Shown here: one piece after another, positions 1-6,693 of the stretch
Layout of the letters: every line of letters begins with the position of its first letter
Position numbering within the stretch: the first letter of the stretch is position 1
Assembly (NCBI GenBank): GCA_050942625.1
Contig: JBMNNS010000058.1
Coordinates: forward strand, 1-10,803
DNA: 10,803 nucleotides
Source of the DNA: JBMNNS01 sp050942625
GTDB taxonomy: Bacteria; Bacillota; Dethiobacteria; DTU022; UBA8154
Direction: 5' to 3'
Made by a program: the position numbers and the translations under genes
The notes under the pieces: generated by a model
Seen by the model: only the letters and a program-made list of their open reading frames with translations
Told to the model about the DNA's origin: nothing
The model's database searches: none

Positions 1-1505
1 CAGCGACGGTCGCGAATATCGATAACCTCGCAAAATAAATCCACAGGTACCTTTTTCCCCTGGGGTGAAAACAGGTGCTCCTCCAAAACCCTTTTGAGCT
101 TCATGGCCGGGGAACCGCTGCCCAGGATCTGGTTTTTTTCCAGTTCGCTTATATTTCGCTTCAGCTCTGTAATTTCTTCCTGCAGCCTTTTCTTTTCTTG
201 TTCCCAGGCATGGGTTTGGACTGTAAGCCATTCCCTGGTTTTTTTCCAGCTGTCGGCCGCCTTTTCGTAGGCCGGGCTATCCGGGAAAAAACTACAGCGA
301 CTTTCAAGAACTTGCTTCCAGAGTTCTTCGGCCTGCAGGAGTGCCTGGGAAAGGTCCAGGGGGGCTTCCACCTCCCGCAGGATCTCTATCAGGGTTTGCA
401 GTTCGCTTACTTCTATTTTTACTTGCCTTAACAGATTAACTTCTATCTGCACCAGTTCCGCCAGACGCTGCCGAAGAGCCTCCAAAATGCGTTTTAGCTC
501 TTTTTCTTTAACCGTAGCTTCGTTCTCCCGGATTGCCTGTTCAAGTTCGGGAAGCTCTTTTTCCAGACGGGCCTTTTCATTTTCTACTTCCTGCACCTTT
601 TCTTCAAGTGTTTTTAATTTCCCCCTTTTTTCCTGTAGAGAGCGTTCGCTTTCGTTTAGTTTTAATAAGCTGTCTTCCCAGCGGGCCCTGGCTACCATAT
701 AATCATTAATGTCGAGATTGCGCCTGATGTTTTCGATCCCTTTATATTGGGCCTCTATTTTTTCCAGCTCTGCAATCTCTTTCCGTGTTTCCTCGATCAT
801 TAGCTCTACCTGGCGAAACTTTTCAAAATATTCCCGCATGTTTTCAACATCAATATCCCGCTTTTCCAGGATATAGTCATAGACAAAGCGCCGCAGGTCC
901 GTGATAGGGGAAAAGGAGATCCCCTTTGTAAATAGGGAAAAAAATGATTCCTTAGCACCGAAAAGCTGGCGCAGGTCATAAATATAACCGTTGATATCGT
1001 TGCGGTACTGCCGGTATTTAAGGCCCCGCGCTTTGAGGTAGTCAAAAAACTGGTGCCGGTTACGTGGGTTTTGCGGCTCGCGGAAGAAAAGATCATCATG
1101 CAGGGGTTCTTCGTCTATCTTAAAGAAGATGTGTTCTTCTTCTCCGGTGACATGGTAGTAATCGAAGACAGCACCGATCAGGTAGGGTTTGTCGGTCAGG
1201 GTATGAGTGATCTCTAGAACTATATAGCTTGAAAAGTCCTCGTTTCTCAGGAAGGTGGTCCTTCCTTCCGTGCCTGTCTTCCCGCGCAGATAGCTTTTCA
1301 GATCCCGCGTCGTCCGGTCTTCCATCGCCGAGGAATTAAAACGGACTTTTTTCAGATTGGCCACGATGGCGACCTGGATCGCATCCACAAGGGTCGACTT
1401 CCCGGACCCGTTATCGCCCGTAATGAGCGTGCTGCCGTCAATAACAATTGTTTCATTTGTAAAAAAATGCCAGTTAATGAGTTTCACCTTCGTCAGAAGT
1501 CGCAT
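1..1505 (-). CDS. jetC: Wadjet protein JetC, SMC/MukB-like ATPase (N-terminal part, truncated by window edge)
   Basis: About 501 codons are open with no stop down to the left edge, so only the N-terminal half of a protein usually near 1,100 residues is present. The start MRLLTKVKLINWHFF is typical of SMC/SbcC-like ATPases. A Walker A motif, GDNGSGKST, lies at about residues 31-39. From about residue 240 the sequence becomes a long charged heptad-rich coiled coil rich in E, K, L and R. The last visible residues (VPVDLFCEVIDIRDRR) resemble the region where the coiled coil of MukB-like proteins is interrupted. ATG at 1505 is chosen because GGAGG sits 5 nt upstream; an in-frame ATG at 1517 overlaps that site. 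Known role: the ATPase motor of the JetABC loop-extruding complex, which recognises circular plasmid DNA for JetD to cut. The signature motif and Walker B should lie off the edge, as should jetD. Confidence 0.9.
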   Translation of the reverse strand, partial: MRLLTKVKLINWHFFTNETIVIDGSTLITGDNGSGKSTLVDAIQVAIVANLKKVRFNSSAMEDRTTRDLKSYLRGKTGTEGRTTFLRNEDFSSYIVLEITHTLTDKPYLIGAVFDYYHVTGEEEHIFFKIDEEPLHDDLFFREPQNPRNRHQFFDYLKARGLKYRQYRNDINGYIYDLRQLFGAKESFFSLFTKGISFSPITDLRRFVYDYILEKRDIDVENMREYFEKFRQVELMIEETRKEIAELEKIEAQYKGIENIRRNLDINDYMVARARWEDSLLKLNESERSLQEKRGKLKTLEEKVQEVENEKARLEKELPELEQAIRENEATVKEKELKRILEALRQRLAELVQIEVNLLRQVKIEVSELQTLIEILREVEAPLDLSQALLQAEELWKQVLESRCSFFPDSPAYEKAADSWKKTREWLTVQTHAWEQEKKRLQEEITELKRNISELEKNQILGSGSPAMKLKRVLEEHLFSPQGKKVPVDLFCEVIDIRDRR

Positions 1506-1624
1506 AGGGGCCTCCATAAGTCCATTCTATTTTCCTGCAAAACTTTTTGTTTACGGGGAAGTATCTTTCCAAATTTCGGGATTCTAACGCTTTATTAAGT
1601 TTCTATTTCTCGGTTTTTCCCGCC

Positions 1625-2314
1625 TTATTGTATTTCTTCTTCGCTTTCTTCATCGGGATCATCATCAATGCTATCTATTTCTGTTTCCAGGGCGCTGCTG
1701 CCGTCATCCATATCTATTCTAGTTCCGGCTGTATCGGCTCTCTCCTTCAGCCAGTCGGCCAGACTCTCCAGATCACCGGTATTCAGAACAAGCAGAAGGG
1801 AAGGGTAGAGTTCATAAACCGCATCGGGTTCCCTCCAGTGTCCCCGTTTCAAATCCAGCAGGGAGAAGGAGCTAAACAGCTTTAAAATCCGCTGCATGAC
1901 TTCCCTGGCGGGGAGCCTGTTTTTGATCTGTAGTGCCAGATATTTTTCCTGTATCTCCTGCCCCGTGATCAGTACCTGCTGGGTGAGGCGCAGATCCCGG
2001 CGCTTTTCATCGTAAAGAAGGCGCAAAATAAAGAGGAAGATGGTTTCCTGCAGGGTGAAGTTGCGCCTGTTACGCTCGTCCATGTTATAGCATTGGATAA
2101 CCCCGTACTGTTTGACCAGGTGAATGCTCCAGCGAGCTATTTCTAGGTAACGGCGGAAAAGTTCCAGGTGTTTTTCCACAAAGCGGTAGTGGTGGCGGTC
2201 CTCTCTCCGTTCGTAAACCAGGTAGGCCCTGGCCAGGAGCAGGTTCACCGTTTCGCTGAAGAATTGTTTTTCTTTGTCGCTAAGTTCTGTATGCAGTTCT
2301 TCGAAACTAGACAT
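1625..2314 (-). CDS. jetB: Wadjet protein JetB, MukE-like KITE subunit (DUF4194 family)
   Basis: A 229-residue protein recognised as DUF4194/JetB from its overall pattern. Visible features are an N-terminal helical part with the YERREDRHHYRFV segment (about 34-46), a central winged-helix-like part containing FTLQETIFLFILRLLYDEKRRD (written here as a region, about 86-107), then LLDLKRGHWREPDAVYELYPSLLLVL near 150-177. The tail (about 205-229) is strongly acidic and probably disordered. In Wadjet, JetB is the KITE protein that binds the JetA kleisin and links it to the JetC heads, as MukE does in MukBEF. ATG at 2314 follows AAGGAGG placed inside the end of jetA, and the jetA stop is only 3 bp upstream, so translation is probably coupled. 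The 119-bp gap to jetC is unusually wide for the operon. Function comes from the family; nothing here tests activity. Confidence 0.9.
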   Translation of the reverse strand: MSSFEELHTELSDKEKQFFSETVNLLLARAYLVYERREDRHHYRFVEKHLELFRRYLEIARWSIHLVKQYGVIQCYNMDERNRRNFTLQETIFLFILRLLYDEKRRDLRLTQQVLITGQEIQEKYLALQIKNRLPAREVMQRILKLFSSFSLLDLKRGHWREPDAVYELYPSLLLVLNTGDLESLADWLKERADTAGTRIDMDDGSSALETEIDSIDDDPDEESEEEIQ

Positions 2315-2317
2315 TGC

Positions 2318-3748
2318 TCAGGCCTCCTTACGCTGCAAAACCAGGGCGGGAACCTCTACCAAGCCGTCAAGCAGGCTGACGGCTTTGCCCCGTTCACCGC
2401 CAAGAAGAAAGTGGGCACGGCGCGAGCGGCTGAAAAGGAGGATATAGATCAGTTTTATCCATTGCTCGCGGGTATGCATGGGCACTTCGCTCAGGGGAAG
2501 CTGCTTTTTTTCCTGCATCAATTCCAGAACATAGCGGTTAATCTCCTCCACAGTAATCTCATCCTGCACTCGCCTGCGGAACCTCTCTAGTTTGGAAAGA
2601 CGTGTCTCCTTTGACACTTCTACCGGCTTTAGTGGCTGTGGATGGTGTTCCCGGGATTGCCGTGCCGGGGTCTTGATACTGTATTCGTCAATTGTTTCCT
2701 GGCGAAATAGCTTGAGCAGCTTTATGATCCTGGAAGGAGCTTCATCGTATTCTCCGTACTCCCGGGCACAATGGGCCAGCTCACGCAGCACCGTGGCCAG
2801 ATGTTGTTCCACGCCCCGGCCCTGCTGCAGCTGAAAGCGCAATTTTTCCACAGCAGAACGGGCATACTGCACATTGCGGCGGTCGATCTCCTCCAGCAGT
2901 TCATCCATGTGCCGGAAAGACTCCTCGATAAATTCCAGCCAGTCATAAAGGGTGTTTTCCGCAATCAGGCGGTCTGCTGCCTGGCGCTCCTCCACCATCC
3001 GGGCTGCCTGGCTAAGGATATCGGGCCGGTTGGATTGCCATTCCCTTACCCGGGAGAGTATCCCGATGCGGTACTTGGAGATATGTTCCGATGTCTTCAG
3101 GCGATAGTACTGCTCGCCCAGAACCTGAGCATGGTATTCATCAAAAATATGGCTCATTATTTCGTGGGGATCCTTCTTTTTTAAAAGCTTCTCCGTATAA
3201 CCCTTAATACTGTGGCTGAGGCGTTTTAAACCGTCGATAAGCTCGGCCGTATACTCCGCCGCTTGCTGAAGAGCGACGTAGGACATTCCTTCATCTCCGG
3301 TCAGGTTCTGGTAGATGCTGAGCACTTTGCCCTGAAATTCCATCCGGTAGCCCGTGCAGATTTTTTCCAGCGTTTCCATCATAGCCAGGGCGTAATCGGG
3401 CACGGAAACCTTAAAGGAATAGTCATAATGCTGTTCCTGGTTTAACCAGCCGGCATCGACCAGCTTGCGGAAGAGAAGATTGGCCCTCTCCCGGACACTT
3501 TGCTCCGGCAGCTGCTCATCACCTTCTTCCTCCGGCCACTGCTGCAGCTCATTACTTTCCAGGTATTCGCAGAAAAGATCAATTACCGTTTCCCTGGGAA
3601 GCGTATAAATGGTGCGGCGGTACTGGTCGTATACCAGAAAAAGAAGCCCCGCATGAAGTTCCTTCAAAGGGCCGGCCAGCACGGAAAAAAAATTTTCCGG
3701 TATTTGCTCGAAAAGAGGCTGTCTTGTATCTGTCATCATAAAAACCAT
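2318..3748 (-). CDS. jetA: Wadjet protein JetA, MukF-like kleisin
   Basis: A 476-residue soluble, highly helical protein. The N-terminal part (about 10-135), with FEQIPENFFSVLAGPLKELH, a YDQYRR segment and LPRETVIDLF, matches the JetA family found mainly in Firmicutes Wadjet systems and should be the kleisin N-terminal winged helix. Residues of about 140-330 form a long helical/coiled-coil middle. The C-terminal part (about 395-470) should be the second winged helix that contacts the cap of a JetC head. The subtype looks like type II, but that cannot be settled without profile searches. The annotated ATG at 3748 has no good ribosome binding site; in-frame ATGs at 3739 and 3736 are alternatives, and MTDTRQPLFEQ from 3736 is a natural start. 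It is first in the operon, with AT-rich DNA and a short palindromic repeat upstream. Together with jetB and jetC this is a clear Wadjet core. Confidence 0.88.
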   Translation of the reverse strand: MVFMMTDTRQPLFEQIPENFFSVLAGPLKELHAGLLFLVYDQYRRTIYTLPRETVIDLFCEYLESNELQQWPEEEGDEQLPEQSVRERANLLFRKLVDAGWLNQEQHYDYSFKVSVPDYALAMMETLEKICTGYRMEFQGKVLSIYQNLTGDEGMSYVALQQAAEYTAELIDGLKRLSHSIKGYTEKLLKKKDPHEIMSHIFDEYHAQVLGEQYYRLKTSEHISKYRIGILSRVREWQSNRPDILSQAARMVEERQAADRLIAENTLYDWLEFIEESFRHMDELLEEIDRRNVQYARSAVEKLRFQLQQGRGVEQHLATVLRELAHCAREYGEYDEAPSRIIKLLKLFRQETIDEYSIKTPARQSREHHPQPLKPVEVSKETRLSKLERFRRRVQDEITVEEINRYVLELMQEKKQLPLSEVPMHTREQWIKLIYILLFSRSRRAHFLLGGERGKAVSLLDGLVEVPALVLQRKEA

Positions 3749-3785
3749 CTCATTTATTATATCCCGATATATATTCTTATAATTC
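3749..3785 (-). promoter_or_regulatory. candidate promoter region of the jet operon
   Basis: This AT-rich stretch carries two -10-like hexamers on the minus strand: TATAAT at 3756-3761 and TATAAG at 3776-3781. No convincing -35 box stands at the right distance from either. If the first is used, transcription would begin about 3749, making ATG 3748 leaderless and favouring ATG 3736. The assignment is tentative. Confidence 0.3.
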
Positions 3786-3829
3786 GCTTATAAAAGCCCA
3801 TAAACCTGCAACATTTTAAAAATAAGGCA

Positions 3830-3873
3830 GGTGACAGGTGACACAGGTGACAGAGGACGGTTCTCTGTCACCT
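3830..3873. repeat. short palindromic repeat (REP-like), copy 1
   Basis: Three GGTGACA heptamers stand at 3830, 3837 and 3846. The third opens a perfect 11-bp inverted repeat, 3845-3855 against 3863-3873 (AGGTGACAGAG / CTCTGTCACCT), around the 7-nt loop GACGGTT. The reverse complement of this block nearly matches the repeat at 4423-4457, so the two copies flank the intervening gene in opposite orientations. No U-tract follows directly, so it is not a standard intrinsic terminator, though it could slow transcription in either direction. Confidence 0.85.
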
Positions 3874-3936
3874 CCTGCTCCGGCAGGCGCTCTTAGATGA
3901 TATTAGAATCCCTTGTCTTCAGGCACGGGGAGTATG

Positions 3937-4335
3937 TCAACCAAACTTAATCACTCTTGGCTCTTCGGTAAAAGAGTATATGGTAGCAGTCGCATTGGTA
4001 AGATAAAAGACCTGGTTATTGCCGTCGTCGGGGCCATAGCGGGACTTAAGCATGGGGTAGACATCCAGCATAGCTTGTCTGGGTTCCACTCTGTCGTCTT
4101 CAACAGCAACGGCTTCCACGCGAATCCACTTTTCGCTATCCAACAGACCACAGATCTCAATTTTTGGATTAGCCATGATCTGTTTGGAGACATTTTTAAC
4201 CTTACCGGTTTGGAAATACAGCTTATTCTCAAAAATATTCACTGTGGCGAAAGGCCGGACTCTTGGCTGGTCACCATCTACCGTGGCGATAAAATAGGTC
4301 TGGCATTTTTTTAATAAATCATGAACTTCCTGCAT
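3937..4335 (-). CDS. pyridoxamine 5'-phosphate oxidase-like flavin-binding-fold protein
   Basis: A 132-residue protein of the PNPOx-like split-barrel family. The opening MQEVHDLLKKCQTYFIATV, followed by DGDQPRVRPF (about 20-29) and the LYFQTGKVKNVSKQ segment (about 39-52), is typical of small putative FMN- or F420-binding proteins of clostridia. It is shorter than true pyridoxamine phosphate oxidase (about 210-260 residues), so vitamin B6 synthesis is not implied. The substrate is unknown; a flavin reductase or heme/flavin-binding role is possible. ATG at 4335 is chosen because GGAGG stands 8 nt upstream. A longer reading from TTG at 4380 has no ribosome binding site and overlaps the predicted -10 box. 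The gene appears monocistronic and sits between two inverted short palindromic repeats. The fold is confident; the function is open. Confidence 0.85.
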   Translation of the reverse strand: MQEVHDLLKKCQTYFIATVDGDQPRVRPFATVNIFENKLYFQTGKVKNVSKQIMANPKIEICGLLDSEKWIRVEAVAVEDDRVEPRQAMLDVYPMLKSRYGPDDGNNQVFYLTNATATIYSFTEEPRVIKFG

Positions 4336-4379
4336 TGTCAGCACCTCCGTCTTTTTGGGATCAAATCCCTTTTTAATCA

Positions 4380-4408
4380 ATTACATCATAATACGTCCGA
4401 ATATTCAA
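4380..4408 (-). promoter_or_regulatory. sigma-A-type promoter for the PNPOx-like gene
   Basis: On the minus strand TTGAAT (4403-4408) and TGTAAT (4380-4385) are separated by exactly 17 bp. The expected transcription start near 4373 gives a leader of roughly 40 nt to the ATG at 4335. It also rules against the upstream TTG at 4380 as start codon. Confidence 0.55.
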
Positions 4409-4422
4409 GATATGCAGGACAT

Positions 4423-4457
4423 AGGTGACAGAGAACCGTCCCTGTCACCGTGTCACC
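4423..4457. repeat. short palindromic repeat (REP-like), copy 2, inverted relative to copy 1
   Basis: GGTGACAG (4424-4431) pairs with CTGTCACC (4442-4449) around a 10-nt loop containing GAACCGTC. A further GTGTCACC follows at 4450-4457. The sequence matches the reverse complement of the repeat at 3830-3873 apart from single-base insertions. It lies 15 bp upstream of the -35 box of the PNPOx-like gene, so it could also affect that promoter. Confidence 0.85.
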
Positions 4458-4505
4458 TTTATTTGTAGAGCCGGCCAGATTAGATGTAGTTGCTAAAGCT
4501 TCTGT

Positions 4506-4532
4506 ATACCTTGCAAAAACTGCGGCATAATA
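4506..4532 (+). promoter_or_regulatory. possible sporulation (sigma-E or sigma-K) promoter of the coat operon
   Basis: ATAC at 4506-4509 and CATAATA at 4526-4532 are spaced 17 bp (from ATA) or 16 bp (from AC), which fits the published patterns for mother-cell sigma factors. No sigma-A promoter is apparent. The match is partial at the -10 element, so the call rests mainly on the coat genes downstream. Confidence 0.35.
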
Positions 4533-4559
4533 AAAAATAAAAGATAGGAGGATTCTTGA

Positions 4560-5822
4560 TTGTTTAATCCATTTGAAGAAAAAGGGACACCACTAAACGA
4601 CAGCTTTATGGACTGGAAAACCATGTATCCTCAACCGTATTCTAAGCAAGACGTTGATCCCTACACAAAAGTTCGTATAATTCTCATGAATGGTATTGAA
4701 GTGGAAGCGGCTTTTTTCTCACACCAGTTTCACCGCAACTGTAACGACAACAACCTGCGGCGTGAACTGGCCATGACCAGGCGTATCGAACAGCAACAGC
4801 AGAAACATATCAATTGGCTGAAACCTATTGATGAAACACAACTGGAAAATACGATTAGCTATGAACATGTGGCCGTGGATCTAACGGCCTGGCTGGCCCA
4901 AAACGAACCCGATCCATATGTAAAGGAAACACTGGATTTTGCCCTTCTGGAAGACTTTGATCACCTTTATCGTTACGCTAATTTAATGGACCTCGACCAT
5001 AACATTCCCGCACACCAGCTCGTTAAAAATTATCTGGAAATTATTCCGGGTAGGCCTACCATTGCCGAACACCGTTATCCAAAAGATGATGTAAGGGGTT
5101 ATACAGATTTCAAGACTGCAGATATTCGCACTAAACTGAATATCTTGACCATATTGGCCGCAGAACAGCAGACGATGAATTTTTATATGAACATTGGCAA
5201 CACATATTACAATGACCTTGGACGTCAGCTCTACATGGAAATCGGCATGATTGAAGAACAGCACGTAAGCGAGTACGGTTCACTACTCGACCCCAATGCT
5301 ACCTGGCTGGAGAACCTCTTACTGCACGAGTACAACGAGTGCTATCTATATTACTCCTTCTACCAGGATGAAAAAGATCCCCACGTGAAAGGGATTTGGG
5401 AAAAGCACCTCTACCAGGAGATTACCCATCTGCACAAAGCGGCCGAGCTTTTGGCCAAATATGAGAACAAGCAGTGGGAGCAATTTGTACCCGGGCCTTT
5501 TCCCAAACTGCTGCAGTTCCACGATACGCGTGATTATGTGCGCAAAATTCTCGGTGAGCAGATTGAATTTACCCTGGATAAAGAAAAAGTAAAGGACGTC
5601 CACGACCTGCCAGCAACGCACCCATTTTTTATGTATCAGGATAAGATAAACCATGATGTCAATTCTGTGGCCAGCCACCTGGTAATTGACCGGCATCAGG
5701 AGATGAAGGGTATAGATTACCGTAGCGAAGTTGGACCACACCCGGTAGAGGCATTGAGAGATCGCAAAGTGGACAATACTACATTAGGAAGAACCAAAAC
5801 TCAGGAACTCTCCAGAGTTTAA
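4560..5822 (+). CDS. tandem ferritin-like domain protein, probably spore-coat associated
   Basis: A 420-residue soluble protein without signal peptide or membrane segment; I do not recognise a named family. Two helical bundles with ferritin-like spacing can be read. Bundle 2 (about 190-310) has the classic diiron pattern: E202, E232-x-x-H235, E257 or E260, and E287-x-x-H290. Bundle 1 (about 45-140) is degenerate: E69/E77, Q80-x-x-H83, E102 and D132-x-x-H135. The last 110 residues are polar and probably extended. TTG at 4560 is the start: AGGAGG ends 8 nt upstream and no in-frame ATG is nearby. It heads a three-gene cluster, 28 bp from the next gene, and both partners resemble small spore coat proteins. 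A metal-binding or catalase-like coat component is a reasonable inference, but activity cannot be read from sequence. A structural role after loss of metal binding is the alternative. Confidence 0.7.
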   Translation: MFNPFEEKGTPLNDSFMDWKTMYPQPYSKQDVDPYTKVRIILMNGIEVEAAFFSHQFHRNCNDNNLRRELAMTRRIEQQQQKHINWLKPIDETQLENTISYEHVAVDLTAWLAQNEPDPYVKETLDFALLEDFDHLYRYANLMDLDHNIPAHQLVKNYLEIIPGRPTIAEHRYPKDDVRGYTDFKTADIRTKLNILTILAAEQQTMNFYMNIGNTYYNDLGRQLYMEIGMIEEQHVSEYGSLLDPNATWLENLLLHEYNECYLYYSFYQDEKDPHVKGIWEKHLYQEITHLHKAAELLAKYENKQWEQFVPGPFPKLLQFHDTRDYVRKILGEQIEFTLDKEKVKDVHDLPATHPFFMYQDKINHDVNSVASHLVIDRHQEMKGIDYRSEVGPHPVEALRDRKVDNTTLGRTKTQELSRV

Positions 5823-5850
5823 CCATATTTCTATGAAGGGAGGGAAAATG

Positions 5851-6057
5851 ATGGCATATACCCAAAACATGGCAGTCCATGAAAAAATGGAACTGCACGA
5901 GTTATTGACCTTTAAGACTGCCTGCGCTTTTAAAGCTGCAATGATGCAAAACCAGGTGCAGGATGCCCAGCTCAGGGGCTTACTTAACCAGGATATTACC
6001 AACACCCGTACACAGATTCAGGAATTACAAGGATTACTGCAAGGAACAATGCAATAG
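5851..6057 (+). CDS. small spore coat-type protein (helical hairpin)
   Basis: A 68-residue protein: MAYTQNMAVHEKMELHELL, a middle containing FKTACAFKAAMMQNQVQDAQL, and a glutamine-rich C-terminal helix. The HE-x3-LHELL-x-FK pattern followed by a segment of the type QD-x-x-L-x-x-LL-x-QD recalls the short coat proteins of Bacillus and Clostridium that resemble half of the CotF/ferritin-like fold. GGGAGGG at 5838-5844 is the ribosome binding site. ATG 5851 lies 6 nt from it, ATG 5848 only 3 nt, and an ATG at 5833 precedes the site and is therefore rejected. It sits between the tandem ferritin-like gene and the CotF-like gene with gaps of 28 and 26 bp, so co-transcription is likely. The family match is from memory of the pattern. 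Confidence 0.75.
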   Translation: MAYTQNMAVHEKMELHELLTFKTACAFKAAMMQNQVQDAQLRGLLNQDITNTRTQIQELQGLLQGTMQ

Positions 6058-6083
6058 AAAAATGATGACAAGGAGACAGCATT

Positions 6084-6383
6084 ATGAATTTAAATCAAAA
6101 TCAAACCGATCAGTTTATTGCTACTGAGTTGTTAATAGGCGCAAAGTCAGCAGTGCGAAACTACGCTTATGCCTTAACAGAAACGGCCTCGAGTGAGGTA
6201 AAGAATATACTCAAAAAACATTTAAACAGTGCCATAGAGTTTCACGATGGGGTATCTAATTATATGATAAACAAGGGTTATTATATACCCCATGACGTAA
6301 ACCGGCAGATCCAGATGGATATACAAAATGCACAGGCATTAATCAACTCTCAAGCCAGCATACCCGCTGGTGTAAGATCCTAA
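6084..6383 (+). CDS. CotF-family spore coat protein
   Basis: A 99-residue, mostly helical protein. Features typical of the Coat F domain are TDQFIATELLIGAKSAVRNY near the start (about 8-27), a second helix with EVKNILKKHLNSAIEFHDGV, and the short C-terminal motif YMINKGYYIPHDVNRQIQMD (about 60-79). The tail is enriched in A, S, Q and N. It should be deposited on the forespore surface from the mother cell. The start is supported by AAGGAG ending 9 nt before the ATG. It is the last gene of the cluster and is followed within 11 bp by a strong intrinsic terminator. Coat F proteins have a ferritin-like fold, so all three genes of this operon may share that architecture. Confidence 0.78.
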   Translation: MNLNQNQTDQFIATELLIGAKSAVRNYAYALTETASSEVKNILKKHLNSAIEFHDGVSNYMINKGYYIPHDVNRQIQMDIQNAQALINSQASIPAGVRS

Positions 6384-6393
6384 TCCCTCCCCC

Positions 6394-6433
6394 AAAAGGG
6401 CTGCGCCATGTTGATCAGGCGCAGCCCTTTTTT
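6394..6433 (+). terminator. intrinsic terminator of the coat operon
   Basis: A perfect 14-bp stem, AAAAGGGCTGCGCC (6394-6407) with GGCGCAGCCCTTTT (6418-6431), closes a 10-nt loop and runs into six T residues (6428-6433). It ends the plus-strand cluster. Read from the other strand the hairpin is followed by only four T residues, so it may act weakly on the converging kinase transcript too. Confidence 0.92.
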
Positions 6434-6435
6434 AC

Positions 6436-6683
6436 GTGATAGGGGGACGGTTTGAAACCACTAAAAAGACGGTTTAAATAAAATACTGCCGCTATTGTCA
6501 TCCTGAGCTATAGCATTGTCATCCTGAGCTATAGCATTGTCATCCTGAGTTATAGCATTGTCATCCTGAGCTATAGCGAAGGATCTTGGTTTTAAGCTGC
6601 TTAATAGATTCTTCATTCACTTCGTTCATTCAGAATGACAGGGTTCAGGACTTTTTCAGTAGTCTCGAAACTTCCCCTGACAC
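6436..6683 (+). mobile_element. MITE-like non-autonomous element, left copy (about 248 bp)
   Basis: Ends are inverted repeats: GTGATAGGGGGACGG... with ACCACTAAAAAG at 6436-6468, and CTTTTTCAGTAGTCTCGAAA...CTGACAC at 6650-6683. Inside are CTGCCGCT, a four-unit 21-bp array (6494-6577), GAAGGATCTTGGTTTTAAGC, and TTCATTCACTTCGTTCATTC followed by AGAATGACA (6613-6640). The reverse complement of the element at 8108-8440 follows the same order throughout, so the two are copies in opposite orientation. No reading frame or transposase is present; mobilisation in trans is inferred. Boundaries are good to a few bases. Confidence 0.8.
6494..6577 (+). repeat. 21-bp tandem array, 4 units
   Basis: Four head-to-tail units read ATTGTCATCC + TGAGCTATAGC. 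The third unit has TGAGTTATAGC. All four carry T at the position where every unit of the 8215-8382 array (on the opposite strand) carries G (TGAGCGATAGC). After the last unit the sequence continues as GAAGGATCTTGG. Confidence 0.95.
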
Positions 6684-6693
6684 TTGGCTATTT

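Noticed and set aside
75..702. Plus-strand open frames opposite jetC (75-431 and 487-702)
   Set aside because: They are antisense to a clear coiled-coil ATPase and have low-complexity, phenylalanine- and serine-rich composition typical of antisense readings.
1..3748. A wholly new defence system
   Set aside because: JetA, JetB and JetC each match the known Wadjet families in the known order, so novelty is limited to subtype and context.
2168..3793. Plus-strand open frames opposite jetA and jetB
   Set aside because: They are shadows of the strongly supported minus-strand genes, with no ribosome binding sites or family patterns.
3863..3887. Intrinsic terminator of the PNPOx-like gene (CCTGC-TCCG-GCAGG and the neighbouring palindrome)
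   Set aside because: The stem is only 5 bp and neither hairpin is followed by a U-tract on the minus strand.
4336..4380. TTG 4380 as start of the PNPOx-like gene
   Set aside because: It lacks a ribosome binding site and overlaps the -10 box; ATG 4335 has GGAGG and gives the usual family start.
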